From NCBI RefSeq assembly GCF_002564025.1, contig NZ_PDJH01000001.1, forward strand, positions 1,302,001-1,366,000: a stretch of 64,000 nucleotides of DNA, written 5' to 3'. Position 1 is the first letter of the stretch. Every line of letters begins with the position of its first letter. The stretch is from Flavimobilis soli (GTDB taxonomy: Bacteria; Actinomycetota; Actinomycetes; Actinomycetales; Cellulomonadaceae). A model generated the notes under the pieces. The model did not search any database, was not told the origin of the DNA, and saw only the letters and a list, made by a program, of their open reading frames with translations. The translations under genes and the position numbers were made by a program. Shown here one piece after another: positions 45,721-55,430 of the stretch.

Positions 45721-48700
45721 CTAGCGGCGGACGGTGAGGTTGGTGGTCCTGGTCGACGTGCTCGCGCTGGACGAGCCCTTGAACGTGACCGTGACCTTGT
45801 AGGTGCCCTTCGCGAGCCTGGGCAGCGTCACGCTCCCCTTGCCCTTCGCACCCACGTTCACGGTCCGCGTGACCACCGTGCGGTTCTTGCCCTTGACCTT
45901 CGAGGTGACCTTCACGCTCACCTTCCCGGCCCTCGACCCCGCACTGATCACGGTCACCGCGACCTTCGCCTTCGAACGCACCGTGACCTTCTTCGGCGTC
46001 ACCTTCACCGACACCTTCGACGACGCCTTGACCACCGTGACCACGACCATGTCCGACGAACCCGCAAACCTGGAGTCACCGCCGTACGACACCGTCAACG
46101 TGCGACGACCCACCGCCAGGTCCTTGACCAGACGCACCGTCGCACCACCGTTCTTCAACGTCGCGGCACCCACCACGCGCGAGCCGTCGAGCACACGCAC
46201 CTGACCCGACGCCGCCCCGCCAGCCCCAGACACCCTCACCCGCACGCTCGCGACCTTGCCGACCGCCACCTTCGCCGGCGAGACCACCGCCACCGTCGCC
46301 GACGGCGCCAGCACCACACCCGCACGCGGCACCACCACCGAACCGACCGGCTCGACGTTCCCCGCACGATCAACCGCGCGGAACTGCACCGTCGTCTCCC
46401 CCGAACCCACCTTCACCGGGCCGGTGTAGCGGGTCCACGCGCCGACGGTCGAGCCGACGACGAGGCGGTACTCGACCCGGTCGACGCCCGAGCCGCCGTC
46501 GGCGCTGCGCAGCGTGACCGTGCGCGCCTTCGCGTCGACCGTCGCGCTCGTCACGGGCGGCGTCGTGTCGGCCGGGGCCGGGACGACGAGCGTGCCCGAC
46601 GTCGAGCTGGCCGCGACGACGTCGTAGCCGAGGTACTCGGCCACGACGTCGGCCGTGCCCGCGCGGAGGGTGTCCGGGAGCGAGACGCTCGCCTTGCCGT
46701 CGACGAGGCGAGCGGTCGTCGACCACACCTCGTCGACCGTGACGCGGACCGACCCCGCGACCTGCCCCGCGTCGCTCGCCGTGACGGTGACGTCCGCGCG
46801 CGAGGCCGTGCCGGCCGGAGCCGGTGCGAGCGTGAGCCGCGTCGTCGACGTGACGGCCGTGGCCGGGTTGCCGCGGACGGCGTCGAGCTCCGCCTTGGTC
46901 ACGGGCGCGACCGTGCCGTGGCGCGGGCTCGTCGGGAGGGAGTACGGGGTCGGGATGACCCAGTCCGGCTCGTCGAGGCTGTCCGAGTGCATCGGGATGA
47001 AGCCGCGGCCGCCGTACTCGTCGACGAACAGGTAGTAGCCGCCGCCGTTGACGTCGCCCTCGTTGGCCTTGAAGATCGTCGGCCCCTCGAGAGCGCCGGT
47101 GCGGGCCTTCTGGCCGATGCAGTCGGTGACGTGCTCCCACTGCGACAGCGGCGCGGTCAGCGTGCGTGAGCGCTCCTGGATGATGTCGACGCAGCCGCTC
47201 GCGGAGCCCTCGTCCTTGGTGAAGCGGTGGTACCAGCCGTCCTCCTTGATGACGGTCGAGTCGATGAGCGACTTGCCGGAGTCCTGCCAGACCTGCGCCT
47301 CGCTGAAGGTCACGAAGTCGCGCGTCGTCGCGTACATCATGCGGTTGTGCTGGTTGCCCGTGTGGTTCGGGTCGTCGTCGGCGAACAGCTTGGACGCCCA
47401 GAACACGACGTACGCGCCGAGCTCGTCGTCCCAGTACGCCTCGGGCGCCCACGTGTTGCCCGCGTTGTCCGGCGACACCTTGACGTGGCGCTGCTCCGAC
47501 CAGGTGACCAGGTCGGTCGACTCCCACACCTCGATGTGCTGGCTGCCGTGACGCTGCGCGGCGTCCCAGTCGCCGTTGCGGCCGATCGAGAGGTCGGTCG
47601 CGATGAGGTACCAGCGGTCGCCCTCGGGCGAGCGGATGAGGAACGGGTCGCGCAGGCCGCGCGTGCCCTTGGTGGACTCGAGGACGGGGGTGCCGTCGTT
47701 GAGCTCGTCCCAGCGCAGGGCGTCGTTGCCGCGGCTCGCGGCGAGGTAGATCTTCTCGCCGGCGATCGAGTTGCCGGTGAAGTACGAGAACACGTAGCCC
47801 TGGGTCGGGACGGCGCGGGGCGCCGCCTTGACGGTCAGGCGGTGCGCGAAGGTCGCGCTCTCGGCGCCGTTGGTGGCGCGCGCGGTGAGCGTGACGACGA
47901 CGTCGTCCTCGCCGTACGCGGGGCGCGTCACCTCTCCGGTGGTCGTGACGACGTCTGCGTCCGAGCTGGTCCACGTGATCGAGGAGCCGAGCGGGCCGGT
48001 CTGCGGGAGCGTGATGTTGCCGCGGACGTCGCCCGGGGCGACGAGCGCGACGTTCTCGGCGTCCCATGCGGCCTTCTCGGCGGGCGTGACGTCGGGCAGG
48101 ACGGTCGCGGTGAAGGTCCTGGTCTTGGTCGCGGTGCCCTTCGTGAGGGTCGCCGTGAGGACGACGTCGACCGGGTCGTCGGCCGGGTCGGGGCGCGTGA
48201 CGCGGCCCGTCGGGGAGATGACGTCGGGCTTGTCGGAGGACCACGAGACCGCGACCCCGTCCGCGAGGGTCGGGAGCGTCAGGTCGGTTGCGACGGCGGT
48301 CAGGTCGCCGAGGTCGAGGCTCGCCGCGGCATCGTCGAGGACGTCGTCGATGACGCGCTCGGCGAGCTCGGCGACGTCGTCGGCCGGCAGCGCGTGGTCG
48401 TAGACGCGGAAGTCGCGCAGGACGCCCTTGAACGAGCCGTCGGCGTCGTACGCCGAGCGTCCGAGGAAGTTGCGCGTCGTCACGCCGCCGCCGATCGAGC
48501 CGGGAGTGATCGTGACGTCCGTCTTGCGGGCGACCTCGACACCGTCCTCGTAGAGGATGCCGGTCGTGCCCGTCTGGGTGTACGCGATGTGCTTCCACAC
48601 GCCCTGGGTGAGCGGCGTGCCCTTGGACGTCACCTGCTCGCCGCCCCAGGCGGCGGGGCTGAGCGCGACGCGGTACGGGAAGGCCGTCGTGAAGAAGTAG

Positions 48701-49131
48701 CCGTTGCCGCTCTGCGGCGTGCCGACGGCCTCGTTGCCGAAGTTGTAGATGAAGTGGTTGCCCTGGAGGGCAGGATCGACCCAGACGTCGGTCGCGACCG
48801 TGACCGAGTCGAGGCCCGCGAGGATGTTGTCCGGCATCTTGATGGCGTTGCCGCCGCTCGACGCACCGCCAGAGAAGGTGAAGCCGTCGCCGCCGGTCCA
48901 GGCGGCGGCGCCGGTGACGGTCGCGTCGTTGTCGTTGCCGGACGAGTCGGCGGCGACGGTGCCAGCCGTCTCGTCGAGCTTGTACCAGGCGACCATGCCG
49001 TCCGGTACGGGCTCGGGGTCGGCGGCCTGCGCGGGCATGGCCGCGAGGCCGGTGAACGTGAGGGCCGCGATCGCCGACCAGGCGATCGCGCGCCCGGTCC
49101 GCGACGGCGGCCGGTTGAGTCGTGCAGTCAT
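45721..49131 (-). CDS. secreted multidomain glycoside hydrolase family 43 enzyme (distal copy)
   Basis: This predicted extracellular arabinosidase/xylosidase has 1136 residues. Order of parts: Sec signal (1-36, cut after AQA), LamG/concanavalin-like carbohydrate-binding domain (about 45-250), two atrophied bacterial Ig domains (about 265-435), and the GH43 five-bladed propeller (about 446-745). Further beta-sandwich domains run from 757 to 1136. GH43 catalytic residues are visible: Asp495 (GLRDPF), Asp624 (SLIDSTV) and Glu682 (ALEGPT). No LPXTG or S-layer anchor is present, so it should be free. Start: the ATG with AAGGAG at good spacing. It is a tandem paralogue of the next gene. The C-terminal 276 residues are nearly the same in both and use unusual codons. 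Exact substrate is unknown; arabinan side chains fit the neighbouring genes. Confidence 0.9.
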   Translation of the reverse strand: MTARLNRPPSRTGRAIAWSAIAALTFTGLAAMPAQAADPEPVPDGMVAWYKLDETAGTVAADSSGNDNDATVTGAAAWTGGDGFTFSGGASSGGNAIKMPDNILAGLDSVTVATDVWVDPALQGNHFIYNFGNEAVGTPQSGNGYFFTTAFPYRVALSPAAWGGEQVTSKGTPLTQGVWKHIAYTQTGTTGILYEDGVEVARKTDVTITPGSIGGGVTTRNFLGRSAYDADGSFKGVLRDFRVYDHALPADDVAELAERVIDDVLDDAAASLDLGDLTAVATDLTLPTLADGVAVSWSSDKPDVISPTGRVTRPDPADDPVDVVLTATLTKGTATKTRTFTATVLPDVTPAEKAAWDAENVALVAPGDVRGNITLPQTGPLGSSITWTSSDADVVTTTGEVTRPAYGEDDVVVTLTARATNGAESATFAHRLTVKAAPRAVPTQGYVFSYFTGNSIAGEKIYLAASRGNDALRWDELNDGTPVLESTKGTRGLRDPFLIRSPEGDRWYLIATDLSIGRNGDWDAAQRHGSQHIEVWESTDLVTWSEQRHVKVSPDNAGNTWAPEAYWDDELGAYVVFWASKLFADDDPNHTGNQHNRMMYATTRDFVTFSEAQVWQDSGKSLIDSTVIKEDGWYHRFTKDEGSASGCVDIIQERSRTLTAPLSQWEHVTDCIGQKARTGALEGPTIFKANEGDVNGGGYYLFVDEYGGRGFIPMHSDSLDEPDWVIPTPYSLPTSPRHGTVAPVTKAELDAVRGNPATAVTSTTRLTLAPAPAGTASRADVTVTASDAGQVAGSVRVTVDEVWSTTARLVDGKASVSLPDTLRAGTADVVAEYLGYDVVAASSTSGTLVVPAPADTTPPVTSATVDAKARTVTLRSADGGSGVDRVEYRLVVGSTVGAWTRYTGPVKVGSGETTVQFRAVDRAGNVEPVGSVVVPRAGVVLAPSATVAVVSPAKVAVGKVASVRVRVSGAGGAASGQVRVLDGSRVVGAATLKNGGATVRLVKDLAVGRRTLTVSYGGDSRFAGSSDMVVVTVVKASSKVSVKVTPKKVTVRSKAKVAVTVISAGSRAGKVSVKVTSKVKGKNRTVVTRTVNVGAKGKGSVTLPRLAKGTYKVTVTFKGSSSASTSTRTTNLTVRR

Positions 49132-49152
49132 GTCACTCCTTCGTGAGGGGGT

Positions 49153-49179
49153 GGGGTGGGCCCGGACCGGGCCCACCCC
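49153..49179 (-). terminator. hairpin between the two GH43 genes (GGGGTGGGCCCGG stem)
   Basis: 13-bp arms separated by a single base (49153-49165 and 49167-49179) lie 22 bp before the distal GH43 start. The stem may attenuate read-through from the proximal gene. Confidence 0.55.
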
Positions 49180-49190
49180 GGGGAGGGCAC

Positions 49191-49216
49191 GCGGCGCCCG
49201 TGGGGGTGGGCGCCGC
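49191..49216 (-). terminator. terminator of the proximal GH43 gene
   Basis: GCGGCGCCC (49191-49199) pairs with GGGCGCCGC (49208-49216) across an 8-nt loop, 26 bp after the stop of the proximal GH43 gene. Confidence 0.65.
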
Positions 49217-49242
49217 GCACCGAGTCCTTCGGGGACGAGCGC

Positions 49243-52200
49243 CTAGCGGCGGACGGTGAGGTTGGTGGTCTTCGTGGCCTTGCTCGCCGACGACGACCCG
49301 CCGAACGTGACCGTCACCTTGTAGGTGCCCTTCTTCAGCTTCGGCAGCCGCACGGACGCCTTGCCGCCCGCACCCACGCTCGCCGACCGCGTCACGACCG
49401 TGCGCGTCTTGCCCCGCACCTTCGAGGTGACCTTCACGCTCACCTTCCCAGCCTGCGCACCCGCGCTCTTCACCGTCACCGCCACGGTCGCCCTCGACCG
49501 CGACGTGACCTTCTTCGGCGCCAACTTCACCGACACCTTCGAAGCCGCCCTGACGACCTTGAGCACGACCGAGTCCGACGACCCCGCAAACCTCGCGTCA
49601 CCGCCGTAGGACACCGTCAACGACCGACGCCCCACCGCCACGTCCTTGACCAGCCGCACCGTCGCGCCACCCTGCTTGAGCGACGCCGACCCGACCACAC
49701 GCTTGCCGTCGAGCACACGCACCTGACCCGACGGGACCCCGCCAGCACCAGAGACCCGCACCCGCACGCTCGCAGCCTTGCCGAACACCACCCGCTCCGG
49801 AGCAACCACCGCCACCGTCGCCGACGGCGCCAGCACCACACCCGCACGCGGCACCACCACCGAACCGACCGGCTCGACGTTCCCCGCCCGATCAACAGCG
49901 CGGAACTGCACCGTCGTCTCCCCCGAACCCACCTTCACCGGGCTCGAGTACGCGGTCCAGGCGCCGTTGCCGACGCGCGTCTCGACGCGGGCCACGCCGG
50001 ACGTGTCGTCGCCCGCCCGGAGCGTGACCGTGCGCGCCTTCGCGTCGACCGTCGCGCTCGTGACCGGAGCGGCCGTGTCGATGTCGACGTCGATCGCCGC
50101 GACGGTCGAGACGTTGCCCGTCTCGTCCGTCGCGCGGGCCCGCACCTGGTGCCGCCCGTCGTCCGTGAGCGAGACCGACGCCGTGGCACCGTCCGTGCGC
50201 TGCCAGGCACCGCCGTCGACCGAGACCTCGACGGCCGCGACTCCCGAGTCGTCGCTCCCCGTGGCCGTCACGGTCACGGGGCTCGACGTCCACCAGCCAG
50301 CGCTGCCCGTCGGGGCCGCGGGAGAGGCCGCGAGCGCGACCGTCGGGTCGACGGCGTCGCGCACCGTGACCGTCACGACCGCCTCGACGGGCGACCCCGC
50401 GACCGGGGCGACCCGGAGCGTGAACGTGCCGCGCTCGGCGTACTGCGCCGGGTCGACGGCCGGCCACGTCACGGGCACGGCCCGGGTCGAGCCGTCGCGG
50501 TAGGTGACGGTGGCCGTCGTCGGGAGCGTCGGGGCGACGCCCTCGCGCGTGGTGACCGTCTGCGGCGCGATCGAGTCGACGAGCAGGTCCGGCTGGTACG
50601 CGGCGAGCAGATTCTCGTACTCCGTCTGCGTGATCGGCAGGACGGTGCCGTGGCGCGGGCTGAGCGGCAGGTCCGCCTGCTCGGCGACGCTCGTCCACGT
50701 ACCCGAGGCGAGGTCCGTCGACGAGAACGGCACGTAGCCGCGACCACCGTGGTAGCTCGGCTGGTCCTGGAACAGGAACCACGTGTCCTGGCCGCCGGTG
50801 TTGACGTCGCCGTCGTTCGCCTTGAAGACGGTCGGGCCCTCACCGTTGGTGAAGGTGCCGCCCCAGCCGTTCGGCCGGCCGACGCCGACGGCCTCCTTGA
50901 CGAGCTGCCAGCCGGGGCTGCTCGTCGTCGTCGGGAGCGAGCCCTCGACGCGTGCGTGCAGGTCGGTCGACCTCTCCTGACGGACCGTCATGGATGCCTC
51001 GTCCTTCGTGAGGCGGTAGTAGACGCCGTCGTGCTCGACGACGGTCGAGTCGATCATGCCGAGGCCGTTGCCGCGCTTGACGTCGATCCAGGTCTGCGGC
51101 TCGGTGAACGTCACGAAGTCACGGGTGCTGACGACCATCATGCGGTTGTAGCTCGTGCTCGCGGACCGTCCGGTCGTGCTCGTCGTGTCGTAGAGGTTGG
51201 ACGCCCAGTACACGAGGTAGCTGCCCGTCGACTCGTCCCAGTGCGCCTCGGGTGCCCACGTGTTGCCCGCGTAGTCGGACGACACCTTGACGTGCCGCTG
51301 GTCCGACCAGGTGACGAGGTCCGTCGACTCCCAGATCTCGAGGTAGAGGCTGCCGCGCTCCTGCGCGACCGTGAAGTTGGACCCTGCCGCGATCTGCAGG
51401 TCGGTCGCGAGGAGGAAGAACCGGTCGCCCTCGGGGGAACGGATGATGAACGGGTCGCGCAGACCCTTCTCGCCGTGGTCCGAGGTCAGGACAGCACGAC
51501 CGTCGTTGAGCTCGTCCCAGTGCAGGGCGTCGTTGCCCTTGCTCGCGCCGAAGAAGATCTTCTCGCCGCCGACCTGCTCACCCGTGAAGTACGGGAAGAA
51601 GTACGCGGTCGTCTCCTCGGGCTCGGGAGCCGGGACGACGCGTGCCATGAGCTCGCGCGAGCCGGTCGCGGTACCCGCCGAGGCGCCCACGGAGAGCGTG
51701 ACCTCGACCGGGTCGTCGCCCGCCGCTGGTCGCGTGACCTCGCCGGTCGCCGTGATGACGTCGGGCCTGTCGGAGGTCCACGCGAGGTCGACGACGCCGA
51801 CCTGGGCAGGCAGGTTCACGTTGCCGCGGACGTCGCGCAGGTTGGGGATCTCGAGGTCGTCGAGGACGCCGTCGACCACCTGCTGCAGCGAGCGGACCCT
51901 CACGAGGAAGTCGCGCGTGACGGAGGCGCCTCCGAGCGTGACGGTCGCGGTGAGCGTGACCTCGACGACGTCGTCCACGGGGACGACCGCGCCCGAGGCC
52001 GACACGACCGCGGGGTTGCTCGACTCCCAGGTGATCGCCGACCCGCCTCCTCCGCGGGTCGGCAGCGTCAGGTCGGTCCCGACCGAGCTGAGATCGCCCA
52101 GGTCGATCGCCGCAGCGTCCGCGGCGCGCACGGCTGGCGCATCGAGGAGTCCGTCGTAGACCTTGAAGTCGCGGATCTTGCCCTTGAACGAGTTGTCCGG

Positions 52201-52905
52201 GTACGCGGAGGCGCCGAGGACGTTGCGCGTCGTCGTGCCGTCGGGCTCGCCGAGGTCCTTGGGCGACACCGTCAGGCCGGACGTCGAGGCGACGAGCTGG
52301 CCGTCCTCGTAGAGGCGAGCGGCGCCGGGCTCGGCGACGGAACCGCCGTCGACCACGTACGTGAGGTGCTTCCACGTGCCCGTCGCGATGCCGCCGGCCC
52401 GCGAGACGGACTGCTCGGTGTGGTAGCCGTCGGAGGCGATCGTCGCGCGCAGCCGTGAACTCGAGTCCTTGCCCGTGACGAACAGGTAGCCGGTCCCGTT
52501 CGGGTACACGGCCGGGTTGCCGAAGTTGAAGATGAAGTAGTTGCCGGACAGCGACGCGTCGACCCAGACGTCAAAGTCGATCGTCACGTCGTCGACGCCG
52601 GCGAGCATGTCGTCGGGCAGCGTGATCGCGTTTCCCGAGTTGTTCGGGCCCCCCGAGAACGTGAAGCCGTCGCCGTCGTTCCAGGTCGCCGCGCCGGTGA
52701 CCGTGCCGTCGAGCCCGTTGCCCGAGGAGTCGGCGGCGACGGTGCCGCTCGTCTCGTCGAGCCTGTACCAGGCGATGAGGTCGGGCTCGTCGCCCGCGGC
52801 CTGGGCCGGTGCTGCGGTGAGGCCGGTGAGCGCGACGGCGGTCGCCGCGGTCCACGCGGTGCCGTGCGCGAGCCACCGGCCGAGCGCTGTCCTTCGTGTT
52901 CTCAT
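49243..52905 (-). CDS. secreted multidomain glycoside hydrolase family 43 enzyme (proximal copy)
   Basis: A 1220-residue extracellular enzyme laid out like its neighbour: Sec signal (1-37), LamG domain (about 40-255), two atrophied Ig domains (about 262-425) and the GH43 propeller (about 435-765). A Big_4-type Ig domain follows (about 776-848), then four beta-sandwich modules to the end. The catalytic set is Asp484 (GLRDPF), Asp619 (GMIDSTV) and Glu689 (NGEGPT). The leader AAGGAGTGAC before the ATG is the same as that of the distal copy. It lies 315 bp downstream of the sugar transporter operon on the same strand. Together with araBDA this suggests release of L-arabinose from plant polysaccharide; xylosidase activity cannot be excluded. 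Confidence 0.9.
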   Translation of the reverse strand: MRTRRTALGRWLAHGTAWTAATAVALTGLTAAPAQAAGDEPDLIAWYRLDETSGTVAADSSGNGLDGTVTGAATWNDGDGFTFSGGPNNSGNAITLPDDMLAGVDDVTIDFDVWVDASLSGNYFIFNFGNPAVYPNGTGYLFVTGKDSSSRLRATIASDGYHTEQSVSRAGGIATGTWKHLTYVVDGGSVAEPGAARLYEDGQLVASTSGLTVSPKDLGEPDGTTTRNVLGASAYPDNSFKGKIRDFKVYDGLLDAPAVRAADAAAIDLGDLSSVGTDLTLPTRGGGGSAITWESSNPAVVSASGAVVPVDDVVEVTLTATVTLGGASVTRDFLVRVRSLQQVVDGVLDDLEIPNLRDVRGNVNLPAQVGVVDLAWTSDRPDVITATGEVTRPAAGDDPVEVTLSVGASAGTATGSRELMARVVPAPEPEETTAYFFPYFTGEQVGGEKIFFGASKGNDALHWDELNDGRAVLTSDHGEKGLRDPFIIRSPEGDRFFLLATDLQIAAGSNFTVAQERGSLYLEIWESTDLVTWSDQRHVKVSSDYAGNTWAPEAHWDESTGSYLVYWASNLYDTTSTTGRSASTSYNRMMVVSTRDFVTFTEPQTWIDVKRGNGLGMIDSTVVEHDGVYYRLTKDEASMTVRQERSTDLHARVEGSLPTTTSSPGWQLVKEAVGVGRPNGWGGTFTNGEGPTVFKANDGDVNTGGQDTWFLFQDQPSYHGGRGYVPFSSTDLASGTWTSVAEQADLPLSPRHGTVLPITQTEYENLLAAYQPDLLVDSIAPQTVTTREGVAPTLPTTATVTYRDGSTRAVPVTWPAVDPAQYAERGTFTLRVAPVAGSPVEAVVTVTVRDAVDPTVALAASPAAPTGSAGWWTSSPVTVTATGSDDSGVAAVEVSVDGGAWQRTDGATASVSLTDDGRHQVRARATDETGNVSTVAAIDVDIDTAAPVTSATVDAKARTVTLRAGDDTSGVARVETRVGNGAWTAYSSPVKVGSGETTVQFRAVDRAGNVEPVGSVVVPRAGVVLAPSATVAVVAPERVVFGKAASVRVRVSGAGGVPSGQVRVLDGKRVVGSASLKQGGATVRLVKDVAVGRRSLTVSYGGDARFAGSSDSVVLKVVRAASKVSVKLAPKKVTSRSRATVAVTVKSAGAQAGKVSVKVTSKVRGKTRTVVTRSASVGAGGKASVRLPKLKKGTYKVTVTFGGSSSASKATKTTNLTVRR

Positions 52906-53220
52906 GTCACTCCTTCGTCGGGGGTGAGGCAGGTCGGCAGCTCCTCCTCCTTGAGCAGCTGCCGGGCCGTCTCCGGGCGCGCGAGAGCGCACGGTCAGGG
53001 CCGACCGATCGGCGAGACCCGTCCCTCCCCCTGCAGGGGAGCCGCTCGGTTCGGACGGGCGAGCGGTGTCGCACGGCGCGAGGCCGGTATGGGCTGCAGC
53101 GGGCACCGGGCACGTGCTCCCGGTGCCCGCCGAGCCGGTGCGCGGGGTGGAGTCCCGCGGGCGTGGTCAGGGTGGGCAGGTGGACAGGGCAGGGACGCGG
53201 GTGCGTCCGGGGACGTGGGC
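52906..53220 (-). other. 315-bp spacer between the transporter operon and the GH43 genes
   Basis: No gene is seen. It holds a perfect 12-bp stem hairpin (GCGGGCACCGGG at 53099-53110 with 53119-53130) about 90 bp after the last permease stop, and a weaker GCAGCT/AGCTGC pair close to the GH43 gene. No convincing TANNNT promoter and no copy of the TGTTAGCGCTAACA operator were found. GH43 expression may therefore depend on read-through past the hairpin. Confidence 0.6.
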
Positions 53221-54279
53221 CTATCTCTTGCGTCGCGTGACGATCACGCGCTGCAGGATGACGAAGCCGAGGAGGACGACGCCGATGAACACCTTCGTCC
53301 ACCAGGAGTCGAGGCCCTCGCGGGCGATGAGCACCTGGATGAGGCCGTAGACGAGGACGCCGACGCCGGTGCCGAGGACGTAGCCGCCACCACCGGCGAG
53401 CAGGGTGCCGCCGATGACGACCGCGGCGATCGCGTCGAGCTCCATGCCGATGCCCGTGAGGTTGAAGCCGGACTTCGTGTAGAACGCGAACAGGATGCCG
53501 GCGATGCCGGCGCACGTCCCGGAGATCACGTACACCCAGAGCTTGGTGCGTCCTGCCTTGAGGCCCATGAGCTGGATCGCGTTGCCGTCGTCGCCCACGC
53601 CGACGCCGTAGACGGTGCGTCCGAACCGCGTGTAGTGCAGCACGTAGAACGCGAAGGCGAGCACGGCGAGCGCGACGATCATCGACAGGTTGATCTTCCA
53701 GATGTCGCGTCCCTCGCCGAACTTGACCGACCACGACGCGAGGGAGGCGAAGCCCTCGTCCTTGATCGCGACGGACTGGACGCTCACGACGTTGCACAGG
53801 CCGCGTGCGAGGAACATCGCGGCGAGCGACGCGATGAACGGTTGGATGTTGAAGTACTGGACCAGCACCCCGATGAGCAGGCCGAACGTCGAACCGATGA
53901 GCACGCCGATCACGAGCACGACCGGGAGCGGGACGCCCATCGGCAGGAGGGTCGCGATGACGAGGCCGACGAGGGCGACGACGGCGCCGACCGACAGGTC
54001 GATCCCGCCGGTGAGGATGACGAACGTCATGCCGATCGCGAGGACGAGCAGGTAGGCGTTGTCCTGCAGGAGGTTGGAGAACAGCTTCATCGAGATGAAG
54101 CTGCGCTCCCCGCCGTACCGCGCCTGCCCGACGCCGAGCATGATCACGAACGTGAGGATCGTGCCGGCGATCGGCAGGAACTCCGGGGCCAGGAACCGGC
54201 CGAGCCTGCGGCGGACCATGGGCTTCTTCTCCGAGGGGCTGGGGGTGGACGTGCGCGGGGCGGGTGCGGTCGTCGTCAT
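53221..54279 (-). CDS. sugar ABC transporter permease, YjfF-like
   Basis: The 352-residue protein is a BPD_transp_2 permease with about nine to ten membrane helices. The family core is visible (AIGMTFVILTGGIDLSVGAVVAL; LDAIAAVVIGGTLLAGGGGYVLGTG). Paired with a second permease, one ATPase and one binding protein, it matches the YtfQRT-YjfF arrangement, in which YjfF is the second permease. The start overlaps the upstream stop by 1 bp (TGATG); a GTG one codon earlier is possible. It is the last gene of the transporter operon. Confidence 0.9.
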   Translation of the reverse strand: MTTTAPAPRTSTPSPSEKKPMVRRRLGRFLAPEFLPIAGTILTFVIMLGVGQARYGGERSFISMKLFSNLLQDNAYLLVLAIGMTFVILTGGIDLSVGAVVALVGLVIATLLPMGVPLPVVLVIGVLIGSTFGLLIGVLVQYFNIQPFIASLAAMFLARGLCNVVSVQSVAIKDEGFASLASWSVKFGEGRDIWKINLSMIVALAVLAFAFYVLHYTRFGRTVYGVGVGDDGNAIQLMGLKAGRTKLWVYVISGTCAGIAGILFAFYTKSGFNLTGIGMELDAIAAVVIGGTLLAGGGGYVLGTGVGVLVYGLIQVLIAREGLDSWWTKVFIGVVLLGFVILQRVIVTRRKR

Positions 54280-55430
54280 CACCGGGCCTCCTCCTTGGTC
54301 GGGGCAGGTGCCGCGACGGCGGCTGCCACGACCGACCTGCGGCGCCTGGGCGCGAGGTACTCGCGAAGCTTCGGCGACTGGGCCACGCACACGAGGATGA
54401 TGACGAGCGCCTTGAACAGCGGCGTGATCTGCGACGGGATGTGGAAGATGATGACCGCGCGCTCGATCGTCGAGAGGATGAGCGCGCCGACGACCGTCCC
54501 GGACAGGTAGAACTTGCCGCCGGAGAGCGCCGTCCCGCCGAGGACGACGCACATGATCGCGTCCATCTCCTTCATGAGGCCGATGTTGTTGGCGTCGGCC
54601 GCCATGGTGGGTGCGCCGTAGACGATCCCCGCGAGACCCGCGAGGACGCCGGCGAGGATGTAGACGAACCACGTGATGTTGCGCGACTGGACGCCCGCGA
54701 GGCGGCTCGCCTCGCGGTTGATGCCGATCGACTCGAGCAGCATGCCGAGGGCCGTGCGCCGCACGAGGACGGCGACGCCGACGAGCGCGAGCAGCGCGAT
54801 GACGACCGGCGTCGGGACGCCGAGGACGAAGCCGGACCCGAGGTACTTGAACGGCGGGCTCGTCACGGTCGTGATCTGGCCCTTCGTGATGAGCATGGCG
54901 ACGCCGCGCCCGGCGACCATGAGGATCATCGTCGCGATGAAGGGTTGGATCCCGAGGACGGAGACCATGAAGCCGTTGAACACGCCGGCGACGAGCGCGA
55001 CGAGGATGCCGAGGGCGACCGCGACGGCGACCGTGCCGACGCTGCCGGCGCCCGGGTTGCCGTCGAGGTACGAGAGCGAGACGGCGAGCGAGATCGCCAT
55101 GACCGCACCGACCGAGAGGTCGATGCCGCCGGTCGCGATGACGAGGGCCATGCCGAGCGCGAGCAGGAGCGGCGTCGCCGCGTAGCGCGAGATGTCGACG
55201 AGCTGGCCGAAGAGGTGGCCGTCGCGGATCTCGACGTCGAGGAAGACCGGGTTCTTGATGCCGCACGCGATCACGAGGAGGACGAGTGCGACGACCGGCC
55301 AGAAGAGCTGGTGGTGGACGACGCGGCTCCAGACGGGGACCGGCGCGGTGCGGTACGACCCCGAGGGCGGTGCGCTCGGGCCGGTCGGTCCGGTCGGGTC
55401 GGCGGTGAGGGTCACGGTCGGGCCGCTCAT
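54279..55430 (-). CDS. sugar ABC transporter permease, YtfT-like
   Basis: The 383-residue protein is a second BPD_transp_2 permease, with a Pro/Gly/Thr-rich cytoplasmic N-terminus (about 1-45). The core motif is LALGMALVIATGGIDLSVGAVMAI. The ATG at 55430 is chosen over a GTG one codon upstream because GGAGG is 7 nt away. The region reads GTGATGA and so couples to the ATPase stop. It should form a heterodimeric channel with the YjfF-like protein. Confidence 0.9.
   Translation of the reverse strand: MSGPTVTLTADPTGPTGPSAPPSGSYRTAPVPVWSRVVHHQLFWPVVALVLLVIACGIKNPVFLDVEIRDGHLFGQLVDISRYAATPLLLALGMALVIATGGIDLSVGAVMAISLAVSLSYLDGNPGAGSVGTVAVAVALGILVALVAGVFNGFMVSVLGIQPFIATMILMVAGRGVAMLITKGQITTVTSPPFKYLGSGFVLGVPTPVVIALLALVGVAVLVRRTALGMLLESIGINREASRLAGVQSRNITWFVYILAGVLAGLAGIVYGAPTMAADANNIGLMKEMDAIMCVVLGGTALSGGKFYLSGTVVGALILSTIERAVIIFHIPSQITPLFKALVIILVCVAQSPKLREYLAPRRRRSVVAAAVAAPAPTKEEAR

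Noticed and set aside
47227..52458. long plus-strand frames opposite the two GH43 genes
   Set aside because: Composition is typical of reverse-strand shadows; the minus-strand frames encode signal peptides and catalytic residues.
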